Origin: Sclerodactyla briareus
Lineage: Eukaryota > Echinodermata > Holothuroidea > Dendrochirotida > Sclerodactylidae
Direction: 5' to 3'
Length of the DNA: 64,000 nucleotides
Assembly: GCA_026419785.1 (NCBI GenBank)
Contig: JAODTK010000167.1
Coordinates: 310,001-374,000, forward strand
Shown here: piece after piece, positions 1-11,689 of the stretch
How positions within the stretch are numbered: position 1 is the first letter of the stretch
How the letters are laid out: the number at the start of each line of letters is the position of its first letter
Position numbers and translations under genes: made by a program
Notes under the pieces: generated by a model
Seen by the model: only the letters and a program-made list of their open reading frames with translations
Told to the model about the DNA's origin: nothing
The model's database searches: none

Positions 1-947
1 CCAATTGGAAATTGGAAGGGTCCCTCCCATGCGCCTGTGGTCCGCAAAAGAAGAAAAAAATGGGGCCGTGATCTTTAAGTGAGGAAAACCAGGCCTATCT
101 AAGTGATAGGTCAGAGAGGAGTCAGTGCAATGTCGTTGGTCAAATTGGTTTCTGCAAATCTCGCGCTTCGCGCGAAACGTATAGTGGTTGTGCCCTTGTC
201 TCTTTCCAATGCTCCTCCCATCACCGTAACCTCACCGTATCGTATATAGGACTGTCCGTACAGCACCCAACGCAAAAACGCTTGAAATTGATTCCCTAAC
301 GATAAGTTTTGGAAGAAACCTTCCAAAAAAATATGTTTTTTCTTATCAATTTTGGGAATGCCGCTCACTGTCCCAAAAGGCACGGGAAGGCCGTTTCCTG
401 CGATCTGGGGGCTCTGTTAAACGAAAAAATTTCTTGTGCGCTACGCCAACCGATGGTGGCGCTCCCCTTCAGTAGTAATAATCTGTCCGTCCCCCTATCG
501 CCAAAACAAATCGCTGACAATTGGACGCCGCCTGTGGACGAAGCACTGATAAGCTATTATACAGGAAAAGCCGCGCTTTCATGCGCACATGTCTTCGACG
601 AGGAAGAGCACTATATGAGAACGAAATGTTAGTTTGATGAACATATGACAGTACACTTCATTCATGATTACGATCTCGATGTAAACAAATCTGCCAAATT
701 CTTCCAATTTTCAGGATTTTTTGAGGTTTTCTTTATGTGCGGTCGGAACCTGGTCTCGGACCTAGTTCCGAGTCCAATTTCAAGTTATCAAAGGACTCAA
801 AGCCCAAGTTGGGCCGAGACGTTCGAGACCGGTCTCGACACAGGTGGTTTTGGGTGTCGAGTTTATCGAGTTTAAAAAATATTCATTTTGATAGTTCCCT
901 ATTTTCCAGAAAATGAACGAACCCCGGTCAACAGAAATTAGAGGATT
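1..947. repeat. Decayed interspersed repeat, no gene seen
   Basis: No convincing coding sequence. Parts of the first 480 bases resemble 49200-49525: both hold an 'attgga...ggtccct' stretch followed by 'cgcctrtgg', and both hold a 'gccaac..(a/t)ggtggcgctcc' block (about 440-465 and 49500-49525). A 'cgcgcttcgcgcg' palindrome lies near 162-175, with a similar one near 49140-49155. A perfect 12-base palindrome GAGACCGGTCTC lies near 826. The similarity suggests two old copies of one repeat family; the boundaries are unknown. Confidence 0.35.
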
Positions 948-2359
948 AATGGTCAGAAGCTCATACACGTTAAGAGGATATGCTGCTTTAAGCGTGGTTC
1001 CATGCACGAGGGTGGCTGGTGAAAAACGCTCACCGTTAACTTTACAGACCCGTTTCCATGCACGCGGACGAAGACGAGGGAGGCGGACGGGCTGGTGTTT
1101 TTCCAATGGTCATGTAGCAATTTTACCCGTCGCCCGCGAGTGTCCGCGTTGTATTTCGTCATTGATTTTGGGGGATTTCCCTGCAATCAGATCGGAAGAG
1201 CGGGTAGTACGAGGGAAAATATAAGTTCAACTCAGGTTTTGAACAACACTCGTAAACTGTTTCAATGCTCGTAATGATATCTTGACAGGACACCTAGTTG
1301 AAACACATTTGCCAAGTATATGCTAGAAAATCTCCAAATGAAAAACTGTCAATTTGAAGTTTTAAAAAGTTTAGACGCTATCGTTCCAATGATGATTCTT
1401 ATAAATTAAAAACCCGTGTTAGGTTTATTATGGTGCGGTGTTCAACAAATAGGAGAGAGATGAATGATTGTGTTTTAAAAAACGCGGCACCTGCCCGTCC
1501 GCCCCATCCATGCACGCTGGGCGGGCGGAGGTGGTCGGTTCGAGTTAATAAAATCACTCCTTTAACTTTCTATAGAAACCTCGTTTCATTGCGGCGGACG
1601 CGGCTGGCGTGTGGGCGGAGCGTTTTTTTTTAATCGGCATTGCAGCGATTTCACCCGCTCGCCCGCGTTCCCGCGGGTATTTCCGTTCATCGATTTCCGG
1701 GGATTCCCCTTCAATCTTACTGCTCGTAGCACAATAGTACAGGCAGGGTGAAGAACGTTAATAAGTTTAATTCATGTTTCAACACTCGTGACTGTTTCAG
1801 TTCGTGATATATGGCGAATATATAAACTAAATGGGGGGGGAAGAGGTGCATATTGTTGTGAAACGCGGGGGCATGGCCGTCTCGCGCCCACATGCATGGA
1901 AACAGGTTACCAGCAAGTATACCCCCTGCCGCATTGCCCGCCTGCCCGCTGCCCCGCTGCCCGCCTGCTCGCCTGCCCGCCAGCGTGGAAAAAAGTTCCC
2001 AATCTGTTTCAAAACAATCGTGGACGTTCAACACTCGTAATGATATCTTGACCAATTTTTTATTTTCAACGGGCCGATCCTATTTGAACACATACATTTG
2101 CATTGTTTTTAAACCATGACGTGTCAAGTATTGCGATTCAAAAATAAGAAACCTGTCAATTTTGAAAAGTTTGGGCAGTTTTGCGTTATCGTTCACATGG
2201 TTCTGAATTAAACACCGGTGTTTAGGTTTCAACACTAGTATGCGCCCGTTGTGCACTAAATAATGATAATACAAATGCCTATAATACCATACTACTATAC
2301 TACTACTATTACTACTACTACTACTACTACTACTACGACATACTACTTACTACTACTAC

Positions 2360-2397
<38 letters not shown>

Positions 2398-2570
2398 TAT
2401 ACACAGTTTTAATGCGCCAATAAAACTAAATGGGGGAAGAGGTGCATAATGGTGCTGCAACGCAGGCACTTGCCCGTCTCCGCGCCCCCATGCATGGAAA
2501 CCGGTGTTAACAGCAAGTATACCGCTGGCCCGGCCTGCCCGCCTGCCCGCCAGCGTGGAAAAACGGCTTC
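948..2570. repeat. GC-rich diverged tandem/nested repeat block
   Basis: Several segments recur in direct order. 1826-2000 ('taaactaaatgggg', 'gaggtgcata', 'catgcatggaaac', 'cagcaagtatacc', runs of 'gcccgcct', 'ccagcgtggaaaa') recurs at 2422-2566. 1224-1435 ('caacactcgtaa', 'aatgatatcttga', 'cctgtcaattt', 'aaaagtttrgrc') recurs at 2011-2235. 1085-1200 (cggacg-rich, then 'acccgtcgcccgcg' and 'tttccctgcaatc') recurs at 1575-1715. GC-rich proline/alanine-coding subrepeats create false open frames here. Nothing codes for a recognisable protein. The block may be a satellite or repeated ends of an unknown element. Confidence 0.75.
2289..2400. repeat. Microsatellite (ACT)n then (AAT)n
   Basis: A trinucleotide run of act/tac units with small interruptions changes at about 2360 into a pure (aat)n run. 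It separates two copies of the GC-rich repeat block. Confidence 0.97.
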
Positions 2571-2679
2571 ATGATGCATCAGTGCTAAATCTTAAGTGAG
2601 GCTATTTTGCAAACAGTGTATTGAGTTCATGTTGCCTCTATGGATGTTATGAATGTTATGATAGTGAGGAGTTGCAACA

Positions 2680-3300
2680 GGTGTTATACGCAGTTTGATA
2701 CCTCTTCAACGATGATTCTCGGGAACATGTTGTATGCATCCTTTAGTTCCCGACGTGCAGGAGCTTCTTCAGGGAGTCTGCAAAGATGCCCAGCCAGTTA
2801 AGGCGTCTCCGTTTGGTTGTTCTGCTCCAAGGTTCACTCTTGTTATTTCATAGAGATATCGTTTCTCATTCTGTCTTGTCTGGTTATTTTTTTAAATTTT
2901 TTTAGTGTACGTCTCAATAAAGACCTTTGGAGAACGTTACTTTTTGTCTTTAATTTTGTTGTGAGTGTTCAAAGTTCGCTGTTGTATAGAACATTGAGAT
3001 TGTATGCCACTGAGATCCTCATCTTGGTGGTGATATTCATTCTCCTGCTTTGAAGACATTTTTGGAGTTTGATTATAGGCACTAATGCGAACCGTTTCTT
3101 CTTTGAAATCTTCTGAGCAGTGTCGGAGTAGAGTTCCCATGTACTTGCATCTCTTCCATTCTGTGATCCATCTCTTCTGACTTTATATTCTTCATTCTTG
3201 TCCTCATTTATAGTGAGATTACGCTGCCCAAGCTGCCCCTGGTACTGTTTCCTTACTTCGTTATCTTTCCGGATTTGTTGTCATCCAGCTATGTCATCAG
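2680..3300 (-). pseudogene. LINE RT palm end and C-terminal fragment
   Basis: On the minus strand an 'ADDIAG' sequence (about 3297-3280) is the RT catalytic YADD motif with the first residue changed to N. It is followed by residues resembling the thumb ('GQRNLTINEDK') and, further on, by 'KMSSKQ', 'QRSLL' and 'LYNS'-type remnants usual in LINE C-terminal regions. The frame changes several times and stops are present. It continues the RT fragment at 3550-4348. Confidence 0.7.
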
Positions 3301-3549
3301 CATTTCGCTGATCAATCATTAGAGACTGGCTTTGTTTTAGCTTGCTATAAGCGTGCATCTTTCAGATGCTCTGGAAAGTCATATGATTTTCTCTGGGAAT
3401 TGGCGTAGTTATGTTCATCCTCATCATCCTCTCTTCTTGACTGCAGTGATTTTTGCCAGTATAGTAAAGAGCACTGCACTTGCACAATCCCCTGTGGGGC
3501 TCCATGTTAGTTGTGGAAATATCCCCATATCTACTCTACTTTTCTTTCT

Positions 3550-4348
3550 CTACTCATCCTTTAGCAGTAAATAGAACATGTCGAACTCGTCAGCATCCAT
3601 AACTTCTTCCAGGCTTCCAATGGATATCCTCTTGATACTGTCAAGGCTTTGCTCTTCTACACGCAGTATATTGATTTCATAGTCGGAGGATGTAATTGCT
3701 TCATCCGCAAGAGACTTGATTGTGAAAACTTGCACTGTCGTCCCCCTTCCATATCTGTATGCTGCTTGTTGAGCAAGGATTTGATTGTTGAGTTTTTCTG
3801 TTGTCCTTGTAATCCTCATGATGGCAGGATTTTCCTGATCACTGATAGCAGCATAACTGGTCGTAGGTTCTTTGGAGTCCGGACTTTTTCCCGGGTCCCT
3901 TGGTATTGGTATTAGGTTTCCTGTCTTTATCTCTTCTGGAAACTCCGTTTCTAGCCCTGTGATTGAGTAGATCAGCAATTGCCTTGATGGAGGATTGGAG
4001 GCCATGTTTAATTAGTTCTGTCTTTCCATTTGATCACAGCCCAGAATCTTATTATGCTTTAAGATTTCACTGGCTTGTTGACTCCAAGCAAACGGGTGTC
4101 TGCATCTCTTTTGGATCCAAGTCCGAATAGTATTCCTCCACATAAACCCATCTTTGAAATGTTTCCGTGATAATTTCAGTCTGCTTCCTTACATTGGTGG
4201 TGAGACCATCATCTCTATCAACCAAGAGTTTTTCTCTTTGGTTTGACTGTTGAAGTTGTCTAACTGCCTGGTACATTCTATTTGAGCCATCTTTTTTGCT
4301 TTCAATTCCTTCACCATCCCATGTTTTTCTTTGTCTTTTCCTCTTCAA
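3550..4348 (-). pseudogene. LINE reverse transcriptase, N-terminal and fingers/palm fragments
   Basis: Two frames together cover the RT entry region. The upstream piece (4348-4067) is the basic linker with 'MYQAVRQLQ' and 'KQTEIITETF', typical just before the LINE RT. The downstream piece (4005-3550) has 'FPEEIKTGNLIPIPK'-like residues (RT motif 1 region), 'QAAYRYGRGTTVQVF' (motif 2/A approach) and 'LDSIKRI', which stands where the motif A 'D..KAFD..' normally lies and has lost residues. Stops separate the pieces. Nonfunctional relic. Confidence 0.8.
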
Positions 4349-4872
4349 CCCGCTGATGGATTTCTTTTAGAAGTTATTATTCTTTTCGTATTTCTGTCTT
4401 GTGTGCGATGTCAGAAGAGGCATTCATATAATTGCGAAGTTTTTTTTTCTGTTGCATCGAGAGTCCTTTTTGTCCCTTGGGGTTTTCAGCTCCTATCACG
4501 CTCTATTATTAATCAGAGTGATAGCCAGTTTTGGCTGCAGTTAGGCATGAATGATACACAGAATCCCATTGGCTGTTGTGCCGTTAGGCTATCCCTGTCA
4601 GCATAGCATTCTTGTAATTTTCTCTGTTGCCTTCACGTAGGCCTCTTTTTTGTTGGTTCCTCTAGCAGTGAATGTTATATCTTCGCTCGTTCGGGTTTGT
4701 AGTAGACCTTGAACCATTCAGTTTGATTGAAGTCAATACAATACTGTGATCCGTCTTAGTGGTTGATTCCACTGTAAGATCGGGCATCGTGATTAATTTC
4801 CTGTGTACATTCCTTAGTATACAATAGTCAATTTGCCGGATTTCGCCTTATTTCCCCATTTTAACCTTGTGT

Positions 4873-5160
4873 TCATTTACTCGCTGAGGCACTCCCAAGT
4901 GTGACGATGAGCCATTTTAGATAGAAAAGAGTATTACTCAGTACCGTATGGTTGCTAGCTAGCGATTCCCACAAGGCCTCCCATAACTGTTTACCCAACC
5001 CTTTTCCCATATGGTCCGATATATCTTTATTTTGTGTCCAGGCACTGCTGGTTTTAGCATTGAAATCACCACCTATTCCAACAGCGATCTCTTCGATATC
5101 TGCCTCATTCAAGTCTAAGTCGGTATAGAAATTCATCGCGAAGATCTCGATTTTGTTCAC
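4873..5160 (-). pseudogene. LINE endonuclease-domain fragment
   Basis: The open frame holds 'GGDFNAKT', the GDFN motif typical of the C-terminal half of APE-like LINE endonucleases, followed by a diverged 'NHTVLSNTLF' stretch that matches the 'N.L.L.NT.F' region of the same fold. Downstream, in another frame (about 4800-4710), further residues resemble the 'DH..V' end of the domain. The catalytic N-terminal half is not seen intact. It belongs to the minus-strand LINE at 2680-5300. The frame is broken and cannot make an active enzyme. Confidence 0.75.
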
Positions 5161-5459
5161 TTTTTGTTTATAAGGTTTGGTGCTACGTTGATATATGACG
5201 TCTCTCGTCCACCTTGACCGACATCAATCTTGTTGTCGCCGTGCATGATCTGTCCGATATCTTCCTAAAATGTGATTCAAAAGATGCATCTTGACTCTTC
5301 CCACTCCGTGATGACTGTTGTTAGGCGCTCCCACATGAATAGATGGTATCCTACGGATGTTGTCAGTATTCCTAATGTTTAAATAGCTCCGTCACCGCAG
5401 ATGTGCGTCTCTTGAATTGGCTAGTTCGTCCCGCTGTATTTCTTCATATCGTCAGCTAA

Positions 5460-6455
5460 CTGTTTGTCGATCAAAATCAGTCTGAATACCTCTCACGATC
5501 AAGCCCGTTCCCGACCGGAGAAACTTCTGGCGAAGCTGCGACACATTTTACGTCAAATTTGCTTGGAAAATCAAGAAAAACACTCGACAATTAAACTCAT
5601 CATTTTGACGATCAGGCCAACTAATATGCAAATTAGTCCCCACAAATTTACCCTTCAGTGATCTTGAGCTTTGAATAACTTTATCAGGACTGGTAGTAGG
5701 TTTATTCACAAAGTTTCGTCACAATCCCAAAAAAGTGAGGAAATATCATTCATTATTCTAATTATGCTAACGATATGTAAATTAAACACACTAATGACCT
5801 TCAGTGATTTCAACGCAATTGGATAAATTTATCGAGACTGTTACAAGGTCCTACTCACCAATTTCGTGACAATCCAAAAAGTTTATAAATTTGCCCCTAA
5901 TTGCCTGATTGGGCCAACTATTATGCAAATTAGTCATGCAAGATGACCTCCATGACCTCGCCACATTAGGAAAATCATCGGCACTGATAGTTGGGCCCCC
6001 CTATTCCACAAGTTTCATGGAAATCCAATAAGTTTGGAAAATCATATAATTATGCTATAATTAGGCTACTGGTCTTCAAAGAACTGTCAACTTGACCTCG
6101 GATGACCTTGAAATTGTTGGCATGTTTTTCGGCTCCAACAGCTAAACCCACACCACCAGTTTCGTTTAAATCGCACGAACTTGCACACATTTTGCAAAAA
6201 CCTGCAAAATAGGGGGCAACAAATATACGATATAAACCATTTTTCGAACTTTCCAAGAATTTTTACTCATACGGACATGTGTACCAAGTTTTGGTCAATC
6301 GGATCAAGTGTTAAAGTGTTATAATTAAGGCAGAGCCTAGTGGTCCTCACGATCCACTCCGTGGCATGATTTTTGTTAATCTTTGAAAATTCATACTTCA
6401 TACCCGAACATGCTTCACATGAACAAGTTTGATTTGCAAGATTCTCAATGCACAT
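5460..6455. repeat. Diverged ~150-bp tandem repeat with ATGCAAATTA core
   Basis: Related segments recur about every 140-160 bases: 'gccaactaatatgcaaatta' near 5617, 'attatgctaacgatatgtaaa' near 5761, 'gccaactattatgcaaatta' near 5916, and a weaker one near 6060. Each is followed by 'gaccttcagtgatt' or 'gacctc.atgacct' words and by 'tttcrt.acaatcc'. The same vocabulary occurs in the dispersed repeats at 14.3-14.9, 32.4-32.9, 34.6-35.2 and 59.4-59.9 kb. Confidence 0.65.
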
Positions 6456-7629
6456 TCAATATGGAAAAACAAAAACAAAAACCCATTTAAATAATTTTGG
6501 TGGCTGGAACTGTTCCTTTAGAACAGAAAAAAAAATTGCATCAGCGGACTTGGTTCCCCTTCAAAAACCTCGACACAGATGGGTATTTTCAATATGGTGT
6601 GGGCTCCTCGATTCAGTATCGACGAGTTTGTTCGGTTCCATTTGTCCGAAATTGACTCTCTTTTTCATGAGATTTCATTCCCTACAAATTTTTTTTTTTT
6701 TTTTTTTTTTTTGTTTCCATTATAATAGCCCGTACATGCCCTGAAGGAATGAAAAGATACCAAGACTTAGCGAAAATGAAGTTTTTTGAAAATATATTGA
6801 CTCGACGAAGGGAGTCAAACCTATCGGGTAACGTTATAGTCATACAGTTTACGTTAAAACTAGTTGTGCTAAAAAAAAAAATCATTATCTGTATCGTGGG
6901 GGGTCCTACACGTCGACTGCGCATACCCGTTGACTGCGCCTTGAATTATGATACGTCTCACTTTGAAAATATGCTAAGAAATCAGTAATAAATCGTAATG
7001 CCTGTGGAAAAATAATCTGCCGAAAAGTGTAGTAATTTAAATCTTAGGCCTATTTGGTTTCCTTGCACCGTGGAACAAACATCGCTCAAATCACACTCCC
7101 CACTGTTAACACTTTGCTAAGCACACAAACCAGTTACAGTGCGTACCCGACCGTACGCTTGACAATTTAGTTTCACCAAACAGGTCATGCAGCAATAGGC
7201 CCTTACTTTCACATTGACGACAGACAAGAACAAGAGATCATTATGACTTAACCCCACATTCCTAATTCACATTAATCAACTTCTGAAATTCATGAGCGGC
7301 TGATCAAAAAATTACAGCTGTTTGATAGGCTCAAGTGTGCAGTCCGACAGTACCCCATCATAAGTGTAAAACATGCATGTTACAGTTACGCTAGCCTTAA
7401 CTTAGTTAGGCATTGTTAGGATTGAAGGCCCCTGAGCAGGGGGGGACATAGGGTGAATATTCCAAGTGGAGCACCCCATTAATGGGAAAATTCAGGGGGA
7501 TGAGGGGAGAACGATGGGCATTTGGACGCATAAATTACTGTGTGAACATAAAGTCAATGGCAGCATTGCAAAAAAGTGTGTGTGTGGGGGGGGGGGGGTA
7601 GCCTACAGTATATCCCCCCTATCCTCCCC
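6456..7629. other. No gene seen; homopolymer tracts
   Basis: AT-rich sequence with no recognisable coding region. It holds a 24-base poly-T run at 6689-6712 and a GT/G-rich tract at 7577-7598. The open frames here are driven by the homopolymers. Confidence 0.6.
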
Positions 7630-7905
7630 ACAGGCCACATGAGCTCGGAACATGGACCTGCCTACACTAATGATCTATGAAATGAACGACACTCGCACAG
7701 GGTCAAGCCAGACTCACGCCACTTCTTCTCAACATACCTCAATGATGGTCCACTTCATAAAGTGAACACTTGCTCATACGGCTTCTTAAACGGCTAGTTT
7801 TCAGACTATCCACAACTGCGATGATTAATTGTTATTCTCCGTATGCCATTCTGGACGATTTCTGTTCCAGGAGCGGAACCTGGTACTGTGTAAACGAGAC
7901 GTCTG
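7630..7905 (+). repeat. Left inverted arm
   Basis: Pairs with the reverse complement of 9105-9400, with scattered mismatches and small indels. The most conserved part is the central 'gaacgacactcgcacaggg' to 'ccacttcataaagtg' stretch. Confidence 0.8.
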
Positions 7906-9104
7906 ATAAGGTCTTACGCCACTATTAGCTAATGTTCGTCCTCCGGATGATTACCATTCCTGTCAAAAAGAGTCCCTAAAAATCACCTTGAAACCTAATT
8001 TCTGAGCGACTTCTGGACTCCTGTCGGCTCTAATGTTGCCTGTGTTAGGACAGACCATGTCGAAAAGCCCCTTAGAGCTGGTTTTGGGATGTCTGAGGGA
8101 ATTTTGGGCCATTTCTGAATTAGTGAATTGAGGTTGGTAAAATTGATTTTCAGGCTTGCACCCCATTGGAAAAAAAGCCAAAGAACACGGGCAACCCTAG
8201 CGAAAATCTAAACGTCAAAGGTACAGTGTAATTGGAAGTGCCATGAACAGGTGTGAAGTCCGCTTCAAAATGGTGGGTGGGACATTCCTGGCGAAAACTT
8301 TCATGGCCACTGGCAGCCTTCCGAATGGAGTCACGTTAGTGTGTCAGTCATGTGCCGGCTAATTAGTGGTGTGTGACCATACTGCCTGATTTTACACAAT
8401 TGTGAGTGGCCCATTTGCAGTACTTAATAATACATGTTTATAAAATAATAATTTTATATTTGATAACAGTTTTATTCATAAAAGAAAACTGACGAAAATC
8501 GGTTTTCTGTTACAAAACAAAGCTGAACAATTCTTCAGGTATATACGTTCTACATCTCATTGAAAACATCAGAATGTATGCACCTAATATCATACTCTCA
8601 TATTGGCAATTCCCAAAGGCAATGCCCTGTATTAGTACTTGCAAATTTTCCTTACGTGCTAAAAGATTTGGGTTATTCATAGTAAATCGAATGACACGTA
8701 GAAAATATCGTTAGCGATTCCAACTTTATTTTGACATCGATAAGGACGCCTTAAAATGCGTATATTGGATATATGATAAAGGCATATAAGGCTCCTCTTG
8801 CTCGAACAGTAATTCCGATAATGATGATATGTATTAACCTATTGGTGCACTGTAAAAAAAAATTGTGATCTCTAAATAACTGAAGCCAGACCACAATAGA
8901 CTAATCTGATTGCAACAGGTTTGAGATGGATAAGTTCAGTTTTTAACTTTTCTCTACTTTATTGAAATTCAAATCAAAGGGTCAGTATGATAATAGGTAT
9001 TAATTACAATTGTGGATATTCCTGAATAAATAGTAACCAAATTCGCTGTTCTAGAAATAATTAATTAGGAAAATACAGAAGGCCAAACCCCATGAGGTTA
9101 CATC

Positions 9105-9400
9105 AAATTTTTTCAGACGTCTTCTTTTACACAGTCCAGTTCCGCTCCTGGAAACGAAAACTGAGTTCCAAAATGGGCATCGAGGAGTACAATAATCATC
9201 GGCCAGTTGTGGAAAATCTGAAAACTAAGTGTCAGAAGCGAAAAGTTAAAGAAGAGAAAGGTTTCACTTTATGAAGTGGAACATCATCGACGTATGTTGT
9301 GAAGAAGTGGGTGGTCTGGCTCGACCCTGTGCGAGTGTCGTTCCTTGTTAATATTATATATTAGGTAGGCTAGGTCAATGTTCCGGAGGCTCCTGTGATC
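9105..9400 (-). repeat. Right inverted arm
   Basis: Reverse complement partner of 7630-7905. The open frame at 9092-9274 lies in this arm and is not supported as a gene. Confidence 0.8.
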
Positions 9401-9814
9401 CTCCCCATCCCCACAGGATGTCCGCCTGAATAATCCTGACTTCTAGCTTAATGCTATAAAACCGATAGAACCTGAAGTGATCCTTGTCAACCGTTGGGGA
9501 CTCGGATGAAACAGGGTAATGAGTTAGTGGACAATCTATCGAAGAGGTGTTCAATCCAGCTTCGTGATTACCAAACACCCAGGACTTCGTCAGTGTTGCT
9601 GCTGTCTGAAGCTATCAATCACGGACATCAAACAGCACGGTATGATTAGGCATCCCAATCAGCTACATCCGCTGGACATAGGAAAACTCCCTATATATCA
9701 AGGTCACAAGGGTGTACTTGAAAGCGAAGAAGAGGTTAGCCTAGTAAGTAGGTTACGGATGGGGGTGCCACGATCGACGTTGAACGGCTGAAAGAAGATT
9801 CCCAATACAATACT
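9401..9814. other. No feature recognised
   Basis: Unique-looking sequence between two candidate elements. Open frames at 9375-9578 and 9564-9791 have no recognisable domain and overlap the repeat edge. Confidence 0.5.
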
Positions 9815-11075
9815 ATTATATAGGTAATAGGGTGCGCGGTTTACCGGTATCGTTATTATTGGTACTGGTACTCGCAGCACCGGTAATCGCAGTACCGACA
9901 GTCAAATTCACAGTTACTATATTACATTACCCCGGTACTGCAGAAAAGAAGAAATTACCGGTATTGGCTTACCAAATCGCCGGTAGGTAATAATTGAATT
10001 ACCAAAATCCAGTGCCGGTCATACTTGTATTTTTTTGCTGATCCCAGCCGCCGCGTACATTGCCAACTTGATTGCATCTGTCAAAATTTATAAGAATGCC
10101 CCAATGTGTGCGAGCTTACTGTGTATTTGCATTATTTATTTAGCCGAATTTCCAGCTGCCTGCGGACATCGGAGCTTCCCGTTAACGTAACAACATGACA
10201 AAGCTGTGAATGTTGACCAGCTCACTCGCCCACAATGCTGCTGCCCCACTTTTAAACATGGAACACATGGTCATCACCTTATTACTGTTCACGAGCATTC
10301 AATGGTGCTCCAATTTCCCACGGCGTCTACACAAAATGAATACCAAGTCTACTGTCGACGGCAAAGGAACCTCTTGCACACACTTAAGTCAATAGGGGAT
10401 TTTCCATTAATCTGTGATTAAGGGTGGATTTATTTATGAGCGTCGATCAACGATCCTGACAATATAATTTGCATGTGAGCCTACAATCTATGAATGAACG
10501 AAACATGCTTAATTAGACAATTGAGTGGCTAATACAATCATACATGAAAGTTTAGAATTGATTCGGTGGTTTTACAACTAATTTTAGATCGTGCCTTTCT
10601 TCGGTGTTTTGCGAAAATAATCACAGTTACATTAGGGCTTACTGGTAATTGCACTGGCGACCTGTTTCGGCGGGGCATACGTATGGAAGAATGTAGTAGT
10701 TGTAATATAAAATGTATTTCTGCTGCATACTAGTACTACCAGCACAACAGGGGTCACATGCAATGTGCTGTTTGGCCATACGTACTTGTCATAAATTCTT
10801 TCACGCTATCGATCCAAATTTGAAAAATATGAACATTTATTGTGATTACACAAAATCATATTTTTCGGGCCCAACTTTATACATGATGACAAAAGGATGT
10901 ATGAAAGAAGAACATTGTGAAAAAAAAAAATAGATGCCGCCGTACAGTGAGCGGCAAGTATGCAGGGTAGTATAACGATCGCCTAGCAGTATTTCAGGCA
11001 AGATGCGAATACCGGTACCATGCAGCACGATACCGGTTGCAGGGCATCGGTAGTACCGGATCCAAAAATATAGTA
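9815..11075. mobile_element. Candidate DNA element with TACCGGTA-rich ends
   Basis: The left end (9830-10015) starts 'tagggtgcgcggtttaccgg' and holds many accggta/ggtacc words. The right end (10985-11075), read in reverse, gives 'tatggttcgcgtac', then 'ccggtac.accg' and 'accggtatcg'. The two ends are similar but imperfect in inverted orientation. Similar TACCGGTA-rich termini are known from some hAT-type elements, but no transposase and no clean 8-bp target duplication were found. The interior (10020-10980) has no recognisable gene. Confidence 0.4.
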
Positions 11076-11689
11076 CGCGAACCATAATAGTACGTTAGGG
11101 TGTCAGTACAGTAGGTGACCATGCAGTAGTAGTAATACGAGCATAACTTTTAAAAAAGTGTGGCAACAATTTTTTTTTTTTCTCTTAACCTCAATGTGCC
11201 AGACCAGACTTACTAGTGGTCAACATATCAGTTCAGTCAGTGACATACATACCTGGACTGGAGGGTTTGGAGAGGTATTCATTCAGTTCATTGATAGGCC
11301 GATGACCGTGCTCTGCTTCTTCGACCCACCTCAAGGAGTCAATAATCAAATTTCAGTAGGGATCCCAAATAGAGAGTAGTCTACAGTATCTAATAAAGGT
11401 CTGGGGAAAAACCCCCCCCAGGGGGGAAGATCTAGATGCCTCAAGCTTGTGACCCTCCACATATGACAGCAGGCTTCCGCCTAATGATTCATTATGTATG
11501 ATTTGCCAATCACAGATTGAATGAATGAATGTTGGTTAATGCATTTCAACTATCAGAGTGAAATTTTCCATGATAACTGGATGCTGTTTCAACGACGGAT
11601 AGGGCAATCTCACCCAACATTACAGGTATAAGTGCGAGACCTCTGCGATTTCAACAAGAGAAATTCTGATAATAGAACACTCCCTTAAA
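11076..11689. other. No feature recognised
   Basis: No repeat or coding signal could be supported by reading, apart from short T and C runs. Confidence 0.5.

Larger units (their letters stand above)
2680..5300 (-). mobile_element. Broken non-LTR retrotransposon (LINE), endonuclease and RT remnants
   Basis: Read on the minus strand, the order is endonuclease (about 5160-4700), linker to RT (4348-4070), RT core (4005-3290) and C-terminal RT/thumb region (3290-2680). This is the usual order of an APE-type LINE ORF2. The pieces lie in several frames with stops between them, so the copy is dead. The 5' end, any ORF1 and the 3' tail are not defined. Nearest clade not assigned; the residues look like the invertebrate LINE group with a 'QAAYRYGRGTT' box in the RT fingers. 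Confidence 0.85.
7630..9400. mobile_element. Long-inverted-repeat element (foldback/MITE-like)
   Basis: The sequence 7630-7905 is repeated in reverse complement at about 9105-9400. Matching words in the same order include 'cggaacat.gacct', 'gaacgacactcgcacaggg', 'ccacttctt', 'caacatac.tc', 'ccacttcataaagtgaa', 'agttttcag', 'tccacaact', 'tccaggagcggaac' and 'agacgtctga'. The ~1.2-kb spacer is AT-rich and codes for nothing recognisable. Long arms and a non-coding centre fit a foldback or large non-autonomous DNA element. A target duplication was not identified. Confidence 0.8.

Noticed and set aside
309..632. 107-codon open frame near the left edge
   Set aside because: No recognisable domain; lies in a decayed repeat that recurs near 49.2-49.5 kb without a matching frame.
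1788..2119. Overlapping proline/alanine-rich open frames on both strands
   Set aside because: They come from GC-rich 'gcccgcct' subrepeats; all frames stay open by composition.
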